A DNA stretch of 53,718 nt from Sphingomonadales bacterium BRH_c42 (GTDB lineage: Bacteria > Pseudomonadota > Alphaproteobacteria > Sphingomonadales > Sphingomonadaceae). How positions within the stretch are numbered: the first letter of the stretch is position 1; every line of letters begins with the position of its first letter. The notes under the pieces are model-generated. The model made no database searches, had not been told where the DNA came from, and saw only the letters and a program-made list of their open reading frames with translations. Where the stretch lies: contig LOEX01000118.1 in the NCBI GenBank assembly GCA_001516125.1, forward strand, positions 1 to 53,718. The letters run 5' to 3'. A program made the position numbers and the translations under genes. Positions 45,477 through 53,718 of the stretch are shown piece by piece.

Positions 45477-47792
45477 ATGCGCCAGAAGGAACTCAGAATT
45501 GCCCTGGTTTGCTATGGCGGGGTCAGCCTTGCGGTTTACATGCACGGTGTCACGAAAGAGATCTGGCACCTGACGCGCGCCAGCCGGGCATCGCACGCCG
45601 ACGAGCCGGGCGAAGGTAGCAGCGAGGGCGTTTATCGCGCGTTGATCGATCAGATTGCCGAAATCCAGGGGCTGCATCTGCGGGTGCTTCCCGATATCCT
45701 TTCAGGGGCGAGCGCGGGCGGCATCAATGCCGTGTTTCTGGCCCAGGCGATCCATTCGGGCCAGTCTCTCGATCCCTTGACCGACTTGTGGCTGAATAAT
45801 GCCGATGTCGAACGGCTGGTCGATCCCGACGCGCGCCCGCTCTGGCGCTTTGCCAAGTTCTGGGCCCAACCCTTCGTCGAATGGCTGCTGCGGCGCCCTG
45901 GCAGCGCGATCAGCGAGAGTGTTTCGCCTGAGGCGCGCAAGGAAGTGCGGCACAAGCTCTCGCGTTTCATCCGCGGCAGGTGGTTTCAGCCGCCGTTTTC
46001 CGGTTTGGGGTTTTCAGGCCTGTTGTGCGGGGGCTTTGTCGCGATGCGCGAAGGCAAACAGGATGCGCCGCTTCTGCCGGCGGGCCATCCGATCGACCTG
46101 ATGGTAACCGCCACCGATTTTCGCGGCCACATGGAATTGCTCCGGCTCAATAGCCCGAAACTGGTCGAGGAGAGCGAGCATCGCATCGCGATCGGCTTTT
46201 GCTCCACCACGCCCAAGACGGCGGGGCTGGATCTGGCCAATCCACTCGAGCTGACCTTCGCCGCACGCGCCACGGCCAGCTTTCCCGGGGCTTTTCCGCC
46301 GCTGCGGCTGACCGAAATCGATGATCTGGCCAAGGCCCTGAAGCTGGACTGGCCCACGCGCGAGTCATTCCTTGAGCGGGTCATGCCGGTCCATGTGCGC
46401 AACGGCGAAAGCGAAAACGTTTCGTTGATCGATGGCTCGGTCCTGGTGAACAAGCCCTTCGCCGGTGCGATCGATGCGCTTTCCTCGCGCCCCGCCCAGC
46501 GCGAGGTTGACCGCCGTTTCGTCTATATCGATCCGCGGCCCGATCGCGTCGGGGCGGTGAAGGAAAACATCGCCCGCCCGGTCGGGTTCTTCGAAGCGAT
46601 GCTGGGTTCGATTTCGATCATTCCGCGAGAGCAGCCGATCCGCGACAATCTGCGGGCGCTCGATGACCAATCGCGCGAAGCCGAACGGCTGCGCCGCATC
46701 ATCGAAGGGTTGCGCCCGGAGGTGGACCGAGCGGTGGAAAAGCTGTTCGGCAGGACATTCTTTCTCGATCGCCCCAATCCGCGCCGCCTTAAAGCCTGGC
46801 GGAACAAGGCACAGCAGGCGGCAGCGGAACAGGCCGGATATGCCTTCCATTCCTATGCACAGGCCAAGTTTTCCGGGATTGTCGAACGGATCGCAAGGCT
46901 TGCCCTGCGCGCCGCGCCTGAGCTGAATTTGCCCGACGGCCAGCCGATCGAGGCAGCCTTGCGGGCAGAACTCTCGCATCGCGGGCTCGATACATTGGCC
47001 GCGCAGGGCGGCGGCGCGAGCGCGGAGGCGATTGCGTTCTTTCGCGCGCACGATCTCGGTTTCCGCATTCGTCGCCTGCGGCTGTTGCTGCGGCGGCTTA
47101 CGCGTGAATGGCAGGTCGATCCGGAGATTTCTGGCGATGCCCTCGATCTCGGGCGGGGTAAGATGTACGAAATCCTCGCGCTTTATCATGCCTGTGGCCG
47201 TCTTGAAAATCTGGGCGATGAATTTCGCGAGCACGCGCGCGGCGTTCTCGAAAATCCGGGTGGGTTGCTCGATTATCTGGAGCAGCGCCGCCACCTGACC
47301 GAAATCGATGCGAGCGCGGAAGGGCTGCTTGCCGATGCTCTGGAGGCCATGCCGCGCAACTTGCGCAAACGGATGCTGCTGACTTACCTGGGTTTCCCCT
47401 TTTACGATGTTTCGACCCTGCCCTTGATGCCCGATGAAGGCATGAACGAATTTGACCCGGTCAAGGTCGATCGCATTTCTCCCAACGATGCCCAGTCGAT
47501 CCGCGCTGGGGGATCGCACGCCACATTGCGCGGCACCGAGCTGTTCAATTTCGGTGCATTCTTCAGCCGCGCCTATCGCGAGAACGATTATCTGTGGGGC
47601 AGGCTCCACGGTGCCGAGCGGATGGTGGACCTTGTCTGTTCGACGCTCGATCATGATATCGAACCCGCACGATGCATGCGGTTCAAGCGCGAGGCGTTCC
47701 TCGCGATTCTGGATGAAGAGGGCGGCAGGGGAAGAATCGGCCGCGCGCTGATCGAACAGGTGCGCGCAGAGGTGCTGGAGCGTCTGGAGTGA
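45477..47792 (+). CDS. Patatin-like phospholipase protein (DUF3376 type)
   Basis: 771 residues. The patatin domain is at the N-terminus: IALVCYGGVSLAVYMHGV oxyanion-type region, nucleophile Ser79 in GASAGGINAV (GxSxG) and Asp of LIDGSVLVNKPF. A long C-terminal part is charged and mainly helical, without a clear signal peptide or membrane helix. It is expected to be a cytosolic or membrane-associated acyl hydrolase on phospholipids. ATG 45477 is chosen because the family begins there; an earlier frame-start at 45399 is not conserved-looking. It ends 6 bp before the dnaJ stop. Confidence 0.87.
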   Translation: MRQKELRIALVCYGGVSLAVYMHGVTKEIWHLTRASRASHADEPGEGSSEGVYRALIDQIAEIQGLHLRVLPDILSGASAGGINAVFLAQAIHSGQSLDPLTDLWLNNADVERLVDPDARPLWRFAKFWAQPFVEWLLRRPGSAISESVSPEARKEVRHKLSRFIRGRWFQPPFSGLGFSGLLCGGFVAMREGKQDAPLLPAGHPIDLMVTATDFRGHMELLRLNSPKLVEESEHRIAIGFCSTTPKTAGLDLANPLELTFAARATASFPGAFPPLRLTEIDDLAKALKLDWPTRESFLERVMPVHVRNGESENVSLIDGSVLVNKPFAGAIDALSSRPAQREVDRRFVYIDPRPDRVGAVKENIARPVGFFEAMLGSISIIPREQPIRDNLRALDDQSREAERLRRIIEGLRPEVDRAVEKLFGRTFFLDRPNPRRLKAWRNKAQQAAAEQAGYAFHSYAQAKFSGIVERIARLALRAAPELNLPDGQPIEAALRAELSHRGLDTLAAQGGGASAEAIAFFRAHDLGFRIRRLRLLLRRLTREWQVDPEISGDALDLGRGKMYEILALYHACGRLENLGDEFREHARGVLENPGGLLDYLEQRRHLTEIDASAEGLLADALEAMPRNLRKRMLLTYLGFPFYDVSTLPLMPDEGMNEFDPVKVDRISPNDAQSIRAGGSHATLRGTELFNFGAFFSRAYRENDYLWGRLHGAERMVDLVCSTLDHDIEPARCMRFKREAFLAILDEEGGRGRIGRALIEQVRAEVLERLE

Positions 47793-47798
47793 GCGGGA

Positions 47799-48920
47799 TC
47801 AGGTGCCGAATGCGTCTTTCAGCTTGTCGAAGAAACCCTTGCTCTGCGGACATTCGTCGCCGGTTTCGGTCTCGCGGAAAGATTCGAGGATCTCGCGCTG
47901 CTTGCGGCTGAGACGGGTCGGAGTCTCGACCAGAACCTCGGCGACAAGATCGCCGCGCCCACGCCCTTGCAGCACCGGCATTCCAGCCCCGCGAACGCGC
48001 AACTGGCTGCCTGACTGAATTCCGGCCGGAATGTCGAGCCGGTTGACGCCTCCATCAAGATCGGGAACCTCGACAAAGCCGCCAAGCGCGGCGGTTGTGA
48101 AGCTGACCGGCACCCGCATCGCCAGGCTGGTCCCTTCACGCTGATAGAGCGCGTGCGGGCGGACGTGGACGAAGATGTAGAGATCGCCCGCAGGTGCACC
48201 GCGCGGACCCGCCTCCCCCTTGCCCGCAAGCCGGATGCGCGTGCCGGAATCGACACCTTGGGGAATTTCGACCTCCAGCTTTCTGGGGCGGTCGACCACC
48301 CCTTCGCCGCGGCATTCCTTGCATGGATTTTCGATCACCGCGCCGCGGCCGTGGCAGGTCGGGCATGGCCGTTCGACCACGAAGAAGCCCTGCTTGGCGC
48401 GCACCTGGCCATGGCCCTTGCACAACTGGCATTCGCGCTCCTGCGTGCCAGGGGTTGCGCCGGAGCCGTCGCAGCTATCGCAGACCTGCGAAACTTCAAT
48501 CTCGATTTCTACCTTGTGGCCGTGAAACGCCTGCTCGAGCGTGATTTCCAGGTCATAACGCAGGTCGGCGCCGCGCCTTGGCTGTCTGCGACCGCCTGCG
48601 GCGCCAAAGGCACTGCCGAAAATCGTCTCGAAAATATCGCCAATGTCGCCAAAGTCGGAACCGCGTGCATGACCATTGCCAAACCCGCCGTTCTGGAAGG
48701 CGGCATGGCCGAAACGATCATAGGCGGCGCGCTTCTGCGGATCCTTGAGGCAATCGTAGGCCTGGCTGATCGCCTTGAACTTGGCCTCGTTGTCCTTGCA
48801 CCCCTGATTGCGATCGGGGTGGTATTTCATCGCCAGCTTGCGATAGGCAGCCTTGATCGCGCCGTCATCGGCGTCGCGCGAAACCTCAAGAAGTTCGTAA
48901 AAGTCGCTTTCGGACGACAT
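47799..48920 (-). CDS. dnaJ: DnaJ co-chaperone (Hsp40)
   Basis: 373-residue type I Hsp40. J domain with HPD (34-36), Gly/Phe-rich segment (FQNGGFGNGHARGSDFGD), four zinc motifs (CDSCDGSG, CQLCKGHG, CPTCHGRG, CKECRGEG) and the C-terminal substrate-binding domain. It stimulates DnaK ATPase and delivers unfolded clients. ATG 48920 (MSSESDFYELLEVSRDA) is chosen over TTG 48923. It lies 57 bp downstream of dnaK, with a palindromic repeat in the gap. Confidence 0.98.
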   Translation of the reverse strand: MSSESDFYELLEVSRDADDGAIKAAYRKLAMKYHPDRNQGCKDNEAKFKAISQAYDCLKDPQKRAAYDRFGHAAFQNGGFGNGHARGSDFGDIGDIFETIFGSAFGAAGGRRQPRRGADLRYDLEITLEQAFHGHKVEIEIEVSQVCDSCDGSGATPGTQERECQLCKGHGQVRAKQGFFVVERPCPTCHGRGAVIENPCKECRGEGVVDRPRKLEVEIPQGVDSGTRIRLAGKGEAGPRGAPAGDLYIFVHVRPHALYQREGTSLAMRVPVSFTTAALGGFVEVPDLDGGVNRLDIPAGIQSGSQLRVRGAGMPVLQGRGRGDLVAEVLVETPTRLSRKQREILESFRETETGDECPQSKGFFDKLKDAFGT

Positions 48921-48927
48921 CAATCAG

Positions 48928-48968
48928 CCCTCTCCCCGGCCCCTCCCCCGTCAGGGGGAGAGGGAGGG
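48928..48968. repeat. Palindromic C/G-rich repeat between dnaK and dnaJ
   Basis: A CCCTCTCCCC-type element related in composition to the repeats at 31.9 and 32.3 kb. Its core is a perfect 7-bp stem CTCCCCC-GTCA-GGGGGAG (48943-48960). There is no T-run, so it is not an intrinsic terminator. In the dnaK-dnaJ transcript it would form a hairpin that may protect the upstream dnaK part from 3' exonucleases. Confidence 0.7.
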
Positions 48969-48977
48969 TCCATTCCT

Positions 48978-50903
48978 TCAGCCCTTGTTGTCTTCGTCCA
49001 CTTCGGAAAATTCCGCATCGACGACATCGTCGCCATCGGCGGCCTGCGCATCATCGCCACCCGCGGCAGAGGATGCCGCCGAGGCCTGCTCTTTTTCGTA
49101 GATCTGCTGACCCATCTTCATCGCGGTTTCGGTCAGCGCCTGCGTCTTGGCATTGATGGCATCGACGTCGTCGCCTGCGAGCGCGGTCTTGGCTTCGGCC
49201 AGTGCCGCCTCGACCGCCGATTTGGTGTCGGCATCGATCTTGTCGCCATGCTCCTCAAGCTGCTTTTCCGTCGCGTGGACCAGACTGTCGGCCTGGTTGC
49301 GAGCCTCGGCGGCGGCGCGGCGCTTCTTGTCTTCGTCGGCGAAATTCTCGGCATCCTTCACCATCTGATCGATGTCGGCATCCGAAAGCCCGCCGGAAGC
49401 CTGGATCTTGATCTGCTGTTCCTTGCCGGTGCCCTTGTCCTTGGCGGTAACGTGGACGATGCCGTTTGCGTCGATATCGAACGTCACCTCGATCTGCGGC
49501 ACGCCGCGCGGCGCAGGCGGAATGCCGAGCAGGTCGAACTGGCCCAGCAGCTTGTTGTCCGCCGCCATCTCGCGTTCGCCCTGGAACACGCGGATCGTCA
49601 CCGCGTTCTGGTTGTCCTCTGCGGTCGAATAGGTCTGCGCCTTCTTGGTCGGGATCGTGGTGTTGCGATCGATCATGCGGGTGAACACGCCGCCCAGCGT
49701 CTCGATGCCGAGCGAAAGCGGCGTCACGTCGAGCAGCAGCACGTCCTTGACGTCGCCCTGCAGCACGCCCGCCTGGATCGCCGCACCCATGGCGACGACT
49801 TCATCGGGATTGACGCCGGTGTGCGGCTTCTTGCCGAAGAATTCCTCGACCACTTCGCGGACCTTGGGCATGCGGGTCATCCCGCCGACCAGGACCACTT
49901 CGTCAATGGCGCCCTTGTCGAGCCCGGCGTCTGCCAGCGCCTTCTTGCAGGGATCGAGTGTGCGCTTGATCAGGCCGGCGACCAGCTGTTCGAGCTTGGC
50001 ACGGGTGATCGTTTCGACGAGGTGCAACGGGGTCGAGCTGCCACCTTCCATGCGCGCGGTGATGAAGGGCAGGTTGACCTCGGTCTGCTGCGAACTGGAA
50101 AGTTCGATCTTGGCCTTTTCCGCCGCTTCCTTGAGACGCTGGAGCGCAAGCTTGTCGCTGCGCAGGTCCATGTTCTCCTTCTTTTTGAACTCTTCGGCCA
50201 GATATTCGACAACCGCGCTGTCAAAGTCTTCGCCGCCCAGGAAAGTGTCGCCGTTGGTGCTCTTCACCTCGAACACGCCGTCACCGATTTCGAGCACCGA
50301 AATATCGAAAGTGCCGCCGCCAAGGTCATAGACGGCGATGGTCTTGCCCTCGGCCTTCTCGAGGCCATAGGCGAGCGCGGCCGCGGTCGGCTCGTTGATG
50401 ATCCGCAGCACTTCAAGGCCCGCAATCTGGCCGGCGTCCTTGGTCGCCTGGCGCTGCGCATCGTTGAAGTATGCCGGAACGGTGATCACCGCCTGGGTAA
50501 CGGTTTCACCCAGATAGCTTTCGGCGGTTTCCTTCATCTTCTGCAAGATGAAGGCGGAAACCTGGCTGGGCGAATAATCTTCGCCGCCCGCCTTGACCCA
50601 GGCATCGCCGTTCTTGCCCTTGGTAATCGCATAGGGGACCAGGCCCATGTCCTTCTTGGTCATGGGATCGTCAAAGCGGCGGCCGATCAGGCGCTTGATC
50701 GCGAACAGGGTGTTGTCGGGGTTGGTCACCGCCTGGCGCTTGGCCGGCTGGCCGATCAACCGCTCGCCATCCTTCGTGAAGGCCACGATCGACGGCGTGG
50801 TGCGCGCACCTTCCGAATTTTCGATAACTTTGGGCTTTCCCCCGTCCATCACGGCAACGCAGGAATTGGTCGTACCAAGGTCGATACCGATTACTTTCGC
50901 CAT
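48978..50903 (-). CDS. dnaK: DnaK chaperone (Hsp70)
   Basis: 641-residue ATP-dependent chaperone. Signatures [14 protein letters not shown] at the N-terminus, [16 protein letters not shown], and [15 protein letters not shown]; the hydrophobic linker [15 protein letters not shown] precedes the beta substrate-binding domain and helical lid; the acidic tail ends EVDEDNKG. The length is standard. It heads the dnaK-dnaJ unit, and a heat-shock-type promoter lies upstream. Confidence 0.99.
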   Translation of the reverse strand: MAKVIGIDLGTTNSCVAVMDGGKPKVIENSEGARTTPSIVAFTKDGERLIGQPAKRQAVTNPDNTLFAIKRLIGRRFDDPMTKKDMGLVPYAITKGKNGDAWVKAGGEDYSPSQVSAFILQKMKETAESYLGETVTQAVITVPAYFNDAQRQATKDAGQIAGLEVLRIINEPTAAALAYGLEKAEGKTIAVYDLGGGTFDISVLEIGDGVFEVKSTNGDTFLGGEDFDSAVVEYLAEEFKKKENMDLRSDKLALQRLKEAAEKAKIELSSSQQTEVNLPFITARMEGGSSTPLHLVETITRAKLEQLVAGLIKRTLDPCKKALADAGLDKGAIDEVVLVGGMTRMPKVREVVEEFFGKKPHTGVNPDEVVAMGAAIQAGVLQGDVKDVLLLDVTPLSLGIETLGGVFTRMIDRNTTIPTKKAQTYSTAEDNQNAVTIRVFQGEREMAADNKLLGQFDLLGIPPAPRGVPQIEVTFDIDANGIVHVTAKDKGTGKEQQIKIQASGGLSDADIDQMVKDAENFADEDKKRRAAAEARNQADSLVHATEKQLEEHGDKIDADTKSAVEAALAEAKTALAGDDVDAINAKTQALTETAMKMGQQIYEKEQASAASSAAGGDDAQAADGDDVVDAEFSEVDEDNKG

Positions 50904-51001
50904 TTTTCTTCCATCCGTCTTCTATAGTTGGACACCTGACTTTCGGATCTCCACGCGGGCAAAACCGGTCGTCGGCTCTAGAGAGTTACTGTGTTACACG
51001 G

Positions 51002-51032
51002 GCGATATAGGAGTGGATTCGCTTGGCACAAG
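51002..51032 (-). promoter_or_regulatory. Putative RpoH (sigma-32) promoter of dnaK
   Basis: On the minus strand CTTG (51032-51029) is followed after 17 nt by CCTATATCGC (51011-51002). This agrees with the alphaproteobacterial heat-shock pattern CTTG-N17-CYTATNT. The start would lie near 50995, giving a leader of about 90 nt before the dnaK ATG at 50903. It sits in the 179-bp divergent gap before the PCuAC gene. Confidence 0.55.
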
Positions 51033-51082
51033 GGACGCCGCGCGGTAGATTTCCACTGTGTAACGTCGGGGGAGAAAAGACG

Positions 51083-51565
51083 ATGAAGGCCAATCGGATA
51101 TGGGCAGCGGCCATTCTTGGAGCAACCTTGGCGTTACAGGCCTGCGGGGGCGGAGCCGATGAAGCTGCCCCGACGGACGTTGAAGGCGTGCCGGGTCTGA
51201 GCGTGAGCAATGGCAGGATGGTACTGGCACCGGTCGCGGGCAATCCCGCCGCCGTCTATTTCGATCTCGCCTATGAGGGCGACCGCGGCCTGACGATCCG
51301 CCGCGCCGATGTGGCCGGGGCGAAAAGCGCCATGCTGCACGATTATGGCGAGTATGAATTCAAGGTCCAGATGATGGAAGCACTGCCCATCGGCATCAAG
51401 AAAGGCGACAAGCTCTCGTTCGAACCGGGTAAAAGGCATGTGATGGCGTTCGATATTTCGCCCGATCTCAAGCCGGGCGGAACCACGGAGGTGACGCTGA
51501 CCGTGTCGGGCGGTGACAAATACACTTTCCCCGTGACGATCAAGGCAGCCGGGGATGAACGCTGA
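51083..51565 (+). CDS. PCuAC-type copper chaperone lipoprotein
   Basis: 160 residues. Lipoprotein signal peptide with lipobox LQAC (Cys21), then GGGADEAAP. The mature part resembles the PCuAC/DUF461 domain: GLSVSNGRMVLAP, NPAAVYFDLAYEG, and the copper-site stretch with MLHDYGEYEFKVQMMEALP and KRHVMAFDI. The family delivers Cu(I) to cytochrome oxidase CuA sites in the periplasm. ATG 51083 has GGGGGAG upstream. The stop is overlapped (CTGA) by the next gene. Confidence 0.85.
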   Translation: MKANRIWAAAILGATLALQACGGGADEAAPTDVEGVPGLSVSNGRMVLAPVAGNPAAVYFDLAYEGDRGLTIRRADVAGAKSAMLHDYGEYEFKVQMMEALPIGIKKGDKLSFEPGKRHVMAFDISPDLKPGGTTEVTLTVSGGDKYTFPVTIKAAGDER

Positions 51566-52080
51566 CGCGCGAGCAAACTGGCCCACAGCCGGCGTGCCCT
51601 GCAGGGGGTGAAAGATCGCTCACATCGGGCGAAATCGAGCTTGCCCGCGGCATATTCGGCGACGCGATCGAATATGCCCGTGTAAGCGTAAGGCGGCGCA
51701 AATGGTTCCCCTTCCAACCGCGAAAAATCACCATGGCCCCGATGGGGCACCTGCATTTCCATCCGCTTGGGAATAGTTACTGCGATGACTTCTCGCTGGC
51801 GGATATCCACCGGCAGGGCCACTTCATCCACGAACTTACGCATGTGTGGCAGGCTCATGCGCGCGGGCGCTGGTTCCTGATCCTCAATCGCATGCCCTGG
51901 GCGCGCTATGAATACGCTTTACGGCCCGGTTGGCCGCTGGCGCGCTACGGCATCGAGCAGCAGGCCGAAATCGTGCGTCATGCATTCCTGTTGCGCAACG
52001 GGGTGCAACTAACGGGAATCGCCGGTGCATCCGCCTATGATCCGCTGGTCGATTTTCCGGGCGCGACAAGTCGCACATAA
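51562..52080 (+). CDS. Vgr-related protein with HELTH metallopeptidase-like motif; probable CTG start
   Basis: About 172 residues. After RSLTSGEIELARGIFGDAI the protein has VRRRKWFPFQPRKITMAPMGHLHFHP and the zinc-type motif FIHELTHVWQ. Proteins of this kind are annotated as Vgr-related/DUF4157-like, function unknown. The first ATG in frame (51733) would remove the conserved-looking N-terminal 57 residues. The in-frame stop is at 51556-51558, and between them only CTG 51562 is a plausible start. It forms CTGA with the PCuAC stop, with GGGG 7 nt upstream. Confidence 0.72.
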   Translation: MTREQTGPQPACPAGGERSLTSGEIELARGIFGDAIEYARVSVRRRKWFPFQPRKITMAPMGHLHFHPLGNSYCDDFSLADIHRQGHFIHELTHVWQAHARGRWFLILNRMPWARYEYALRPGWPLARYGIEQQAEIVRHAFLLRNGVQLTGIAGASAYDPLVDFPGATSRT

Positions 52081-52095
52081 CCAGCGCCCGGCGCG

Positions 52096-52587
52096 TCATT
52101 CCTTGCGATAGGCCGTGTGGCAGGCATGGCAGGTCGCTGCCATCGCCATGAACGCTTTGGCGGTCTCCTCGCGATTACCCTCAGCCGCGATCCTTGCCAC
52201 TTCCGAAGCGGCCCGCTGATAGTCCGCCGCGCGTGCTTCAAAGCCCGCCCGGTCGCTCCAGACGGTATCGAGCGCGCGTGTTCCCTCGACATTGCTGCCT
52301 TCGGGGAACATCGTCGGCAGCACCTTGGCCCAGTTTGCCAGCATCCGGCCCCCGGCTTCCGCCCGCCTCAGATCCCCGCCCTCTTCGGTTGCCGCCTTGA
52401 TCTGGCCGACCGCCTGCGTCGAAAGGAAATATGCCGCGCGGCGTGCGGCGACAATCTCCTGCGCCTTCAATGTTACCTGGGCAGAGGCGGCATCGGCTGC
52501 CTGTCCTTCCTGCGCATAAGCGGCAAAAGCCGCCAGTGCCCCCAGGGCAATTCCGGCTGCTCCGAAAATAGCCAATCGTCCCGCCAC
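52096..52587 (-). CDS. Cytochrome c'
   Basis: 163 residues. Signal peptide AIFGAAGIALGALAAFAAYAQ, then a four-helix-bundle protein with a single C-terminal heme site CHACH (Cys153, Cys156, His157) followed by TAYRKE, the classical cytochrome c' arrangement. Such periplasmic hemes bind NO or CO and protect against nitrosative stress. GTG 52587 is chosen because GGAGG lies 5 nt upstream; GTG 52599 is 4 codons earlier. It converges with the Vgr-related gene. Confidence 0.93.
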   Translation of the reverse strand: MAGRLAIFGAAGIALGALAAFAAYAQEGQAADAASAQVTLKAQEIVAARRAAYFLSTQAVGQIKAATEEGGDLRRAEAGGRMLANWAKVLPTMFPEGSNVEGTRALDTVWSDRAGFEARAADYQRAASEVARIAAEGNREETAKAFMAMAATCHACHTAYRKE

Positions 52588-52711
52588 GGTGCCCTCCACT
52601 CAAGTGCCTATGCGGTTACTTGCCCAATGAAATGTTCGGGCAAAGCGGAGTTCGACGAACCACTCACCCATCGCGTCAGACGACGGCCTGCGGTTGCAGC
52701 GAAATCCAGGG

Positions 52712-53718
52712 TCAGGACCGCGAAGCCAGGAGGTTGGAAAGCGGGGGCAGATTGTCCTTGTCGAGCGTGCGTGAACGATCTGCCAGCGGGTATTTGAGCC
52801 CGGTCGCGCAGTTGAACAGCACGACGTCGTCATTTTCCTCGATCCACCCCTCGGCCAGCGCCTTGCGGTATGCGGCGAGCGTCGCCCCTCCTTCGGGGCA
52901 CAGCAAGAGGCCGTCCTGCGCCGCGCAATCGGCGGTGGCAGAGATTATCGCATCCTCGCCGACCGCGATTGCCTGGCCGCCGCTTTCGCGCACTGCGCGC
53001 AGGATCAGGAAATCGCCCACCGCGCGCGGCACGCGGATGCCCGCCGCGACGGTATGCGCATTCTCCCACCGCTCGGCGTGCTCGACCCCCTGCTCGAATG
53101 CGCGCACGATAGGGGCACAGCCGCTCGCCTGCACCGCGAACATCTTGGGCCGTTCGGGGCCGATCCAGCCCAGCTCCTCGAGCTCGGCGAATGCCTTCCA
53201 CATACCGATCAGCCCGGTGCCGCCGCCGGTGGGATAGAAGATCGCCTTGGGCAGCCGCCAGCCCAGCTGCGCGGCGAGCTCCAGCCCCATCGTCTTCTTG
53301 CCCTCGATGCGATAGGGTTCCTTGAGCGTCGAGAAATCGAACCACAAACCCTCAGCCGCGCCCTTGCCCACGATTGCGCCGCAATCGTCGATCAAGCCGT
53401 TGACGCGCCAGACCTGCGCGCCCTGCGCGGCAATTTCGCGCACGTTTACTTCGGGTGTATCGTCCGGGCAGAGCACAACCGTCTCGATCCCGGCGCGCGT
53501 GGCATAGGCGGCGAGCGCCGCGCCGGCATTGCCGTTGGTCGGCATAGCGATGCGGGTGACGCCCAGTTCCTTTGCCATTGCCACCGCCATAACCAGCCCG
53601 CGCGCCTTGAAGCTGCCGGTGGGCAGGCGGCCCTCGTCCTTGACGATCACGCGCGGCCCGCCGCTGCGCGGGACCGCGATCAGCGGCGTTTCGATTTCGC
53701 CCAGGCTGACGATGCTGG
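52712..53718 (-). CDS. thrC: Threonine synthase (5' end outside window)
   Basis: C-terminal 335 residues of a fold-type II PLP enzyme; the frame continues out of the window. The opening SIVSLGEIETPLI, PLP-lysine in LPTGSFKARGLVMAV, phosphate-binding TNGNAGAALAAYA, FYPTGGGTGLIGMWKAF and late LLLCPEGGATLAAYRKALAEGW fit threonine synthase of the short (group) type. It converts O-phosphohomoserine to threonine. Threonine deaminase and related enzymes share the fold; the length and the SLGE-ETPL start favour ThrC. Confidence 0.88.
   Translation of the reverse strand, partial: SIVSLGEIETPLIAVPRSGGPRVIVKDEGRLPTGSFKARGLVMAVAMAKELGVTRIAMPTNGNAGAALAAYATRAGIETVVLCPDDTPEVNVREIAAQGAQVWRVNGLIDDCGAIVGKGAAEGLWFDFSTLKEPYRIEGKKTMGLELAAQLGWRLPKAIFYPTGGGTGLIGMWKAFAELEELGWIGPERPKMFAVQASGCAPIVRAFEQGVEHAERWENAHTVAAGIRVPRAVGDFLILRAVRESGGQAIAVGEDAIISATADCAAQDGLLLCPEGGATLAAYRKALAEGWIEENDDVVLFNCATGLKYPLADRSRTLDKDNLPPLSNLLASRS

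Noticed and set aside
45477-47792. Patatin-like protein as an anti-phage (CapV-like) effector
   Set aside because: No nucleotide cyclase, ubiquitin-like accessory genes or other defence gene lies nearby; neighbours are radA and dnaJ. A housekeeping or lipid role is more likely.
48153-50927. 924-codon open frame antisense to dnaK and dnaJ
   Set aside because: dnaK and dnaJ are unmistakable. Long frames opposite Hsp70 genes are a known artefact of codon bias.

Overview
The window is a dense, GC-rich, almost purely chromosomal core region of an alphaproteobacterium. Sphingomonadales, probably an Erythrobacter/Altererythrobacter-type genus, is the best fit. The reasons are the gene orders lipA-COQ10-cinA-ispDF-dusB-ntrB-ntrC-ntrY-ntrX-hfq-hflX-mazG and rnr/M28 peptidase/proS, the 'archaeal-type' short prolyl-tRNA synthetase, a double-domain Hfq, and interspersed CTTCGACAGGCTCAG-type repeats. 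The genus is inference; no rRNA gene is present.

Layout. 1-7.9 kb: end of an EF-hand protein, trmFO, a YhhN-family membrane protein, DUF952 plus gyrA, a secreted helical-repeat protein, and a beta-carbonic anhydrase. 7.9-21 kb: lipoate synthesis, a ubiquinone-binding START protein, cinA, ispDF, dusB, the two nitrogen two-component systems NtrBC and NtrYX, then hfq, hflX and mazG. 21-28.2 kb (minus strand): a tightly overlapping string read as dacA-tmk-holB-metG-tatD-MBL hydrolase-57-aa membrane protein-mazG, with mltB upstream. 28.3-28.6 kb: tRNA-Ser(UGA), whose last 19 nt recur 132 bp downstream. 28.6-34.6 kb: a Kef-type antiporter, lpdA, a DUF559 gene between two identical 38-bp repeats, a thioesterase, the pyruvate dehydrogenase-type E2 gene, and a universal stress protein. 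34.6-45.4 kb (minus): RNase R, M28 peptidase, proS, phaR, alr, an MHS-type transporter, a NifU-like protein, cvpA, radA. 45.5-53.7 kb: patatin-like protein, dnaJ and dnaK with a likely heat-shock promoter, a PCuAC copper-chaperone lipoprotein, a Vgr-related HELTH protein, cytochrome c', and the 3' part of threonine synthase.

There is no prophage, integron, CRISPR array or defence island. What is unusual is small-scale: (i) Hfq is a fused tandem of two Sm domains and the second has lost its basic rim; (ii) the 3' end of tRNA-Ser is repeated downstream around a structured spacer, recalling the layout of the E. coli tyrT locus; (iii) an interspersed palindromic repeat supplies peptide sequence in both flexible linkers of the E2 subunit; (iv) a DUF559 nuclease-like gene sits as a cassette between two copies of another repeat; (v) two genes (hflX and the Vgr-related gene) have no ATG/GTG/TTG early enough and appear to start at CTG in a CTGA overlap with the preceding stop; (vi) NtrX lacks the sigma-54 contact loop; (vii) a 57-codon membrane-protein gene is embedded in the mazG/MBL string.

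All calls come from reading the sequence and its translations; no database search was possible.
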